Origin: Allacma fusca
Lineage: Eukaryota; Arthropoda; Collembola; Symphypleona; Sminthuridae
Direction of reading: 5' to 3'
Assembly (NCBI GenBank): GCA_947179485.1
Contig: OX359248.1
Location: 265,501-329,500, forward strand
DNA: 64,000 bases
Shown here one piece after another: positions 63,746 to 64,000 of the stretch. The position numbers and the translations under genes are program-made. The first letter of the stretch is position 1. Every line of letters starts with the position of its first letter. The notes under the pieces are model-generated. The model had not been told where the DNA came from and did no database searches. It was given only the letters and a program-made list of their open reading frames with translations.

Positions 63746-64000
63746 AATATGTAACAGTTTATATGGAATCTATGCTGTTATAGGAACGCCTGAGTTGTCT
63801 CTATACACAAGGATTTACCCTATGTCAAATTGGGGTTCTCCCGGCGTTATACGTTTTATTAATTCATCCCAAAATTAGGTATATCATACATAATTAAAGT
63901 ACCTCCACTAACAATAAGAGAGTTATGTATAGTATGTATGATAGTGCCAATATATAGATGTGTTTGTAGTTCCCCTCAGCCCTTGATATCACCTGGGAAA

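Overview
The window looks like animal, most likely arthropod, nuclear DNA: AT-rich (about one third G+C by eye), intron-rich, with GT-AG introns, many microsatellites and no compact gene packing. The very frequent TACATA/ACATATGT words in the non-coding DNA recall parasitic copepods such as the salmon louse. That attribution is from memory and only moderately sure.

One gene is well supported, on the + strand of the right half. It encodes a large scaffold protein of the arthropod Big bang / PDZD2 / pro-interleukin-16 family. A first coding exon (48211-48313) joins a single 3.7-kb exon (53521-57266) coding for a long Ser/Asn-rich, mostly disordered region with short conserved-looking islands. 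Four small exons (59440-59598, 59716-59844, 59942-60227, 60318-60475) follow and encode two PDZ domains, the second strikingly like the PDZ domain of mature interleukin-16. The conceptual product is 1526 aa. A further probable coding exon at 23914-24180 has the same exit phase and would give an isoform with a different N-terminus reading into the 3.7-kb exon across a 29-kb intron. The start of that isoform is not in view.

By region: 1-23913 has no gene I can support and holds scattered simple repeats, one Tc1/mariner-like MITE (5732-6157) and a pair of hairpins (8082-8147). 24181-53520 is intronic to the long isoform and contains microsatellites, a possible untranslated first exon near 33.0-33.4 kb and a degenerate pogo-like MITE (51320-51491). 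53521-60975 is the body and 3' end of the gene. 60976-64000 is intergenic, with a clear hAT-type MITE (62313-62487, imperfect 8-bp target duplication) and two families of degenerate tandem repeats (63202-63425 and 63484-63745), the first containing a perfect 24-bp palindrome.

No rRNA, credible tRNA, CRISPR array or autonomous transposon was seen. The most interesting points are the convergence of alternative first exons on one splice phase, the interleukin-16-like carboxy end with a candidate protease site, a possible alternative last exon at 61857, and the roughly ten-fold excess of ACATATGT in the non-coding DNA.
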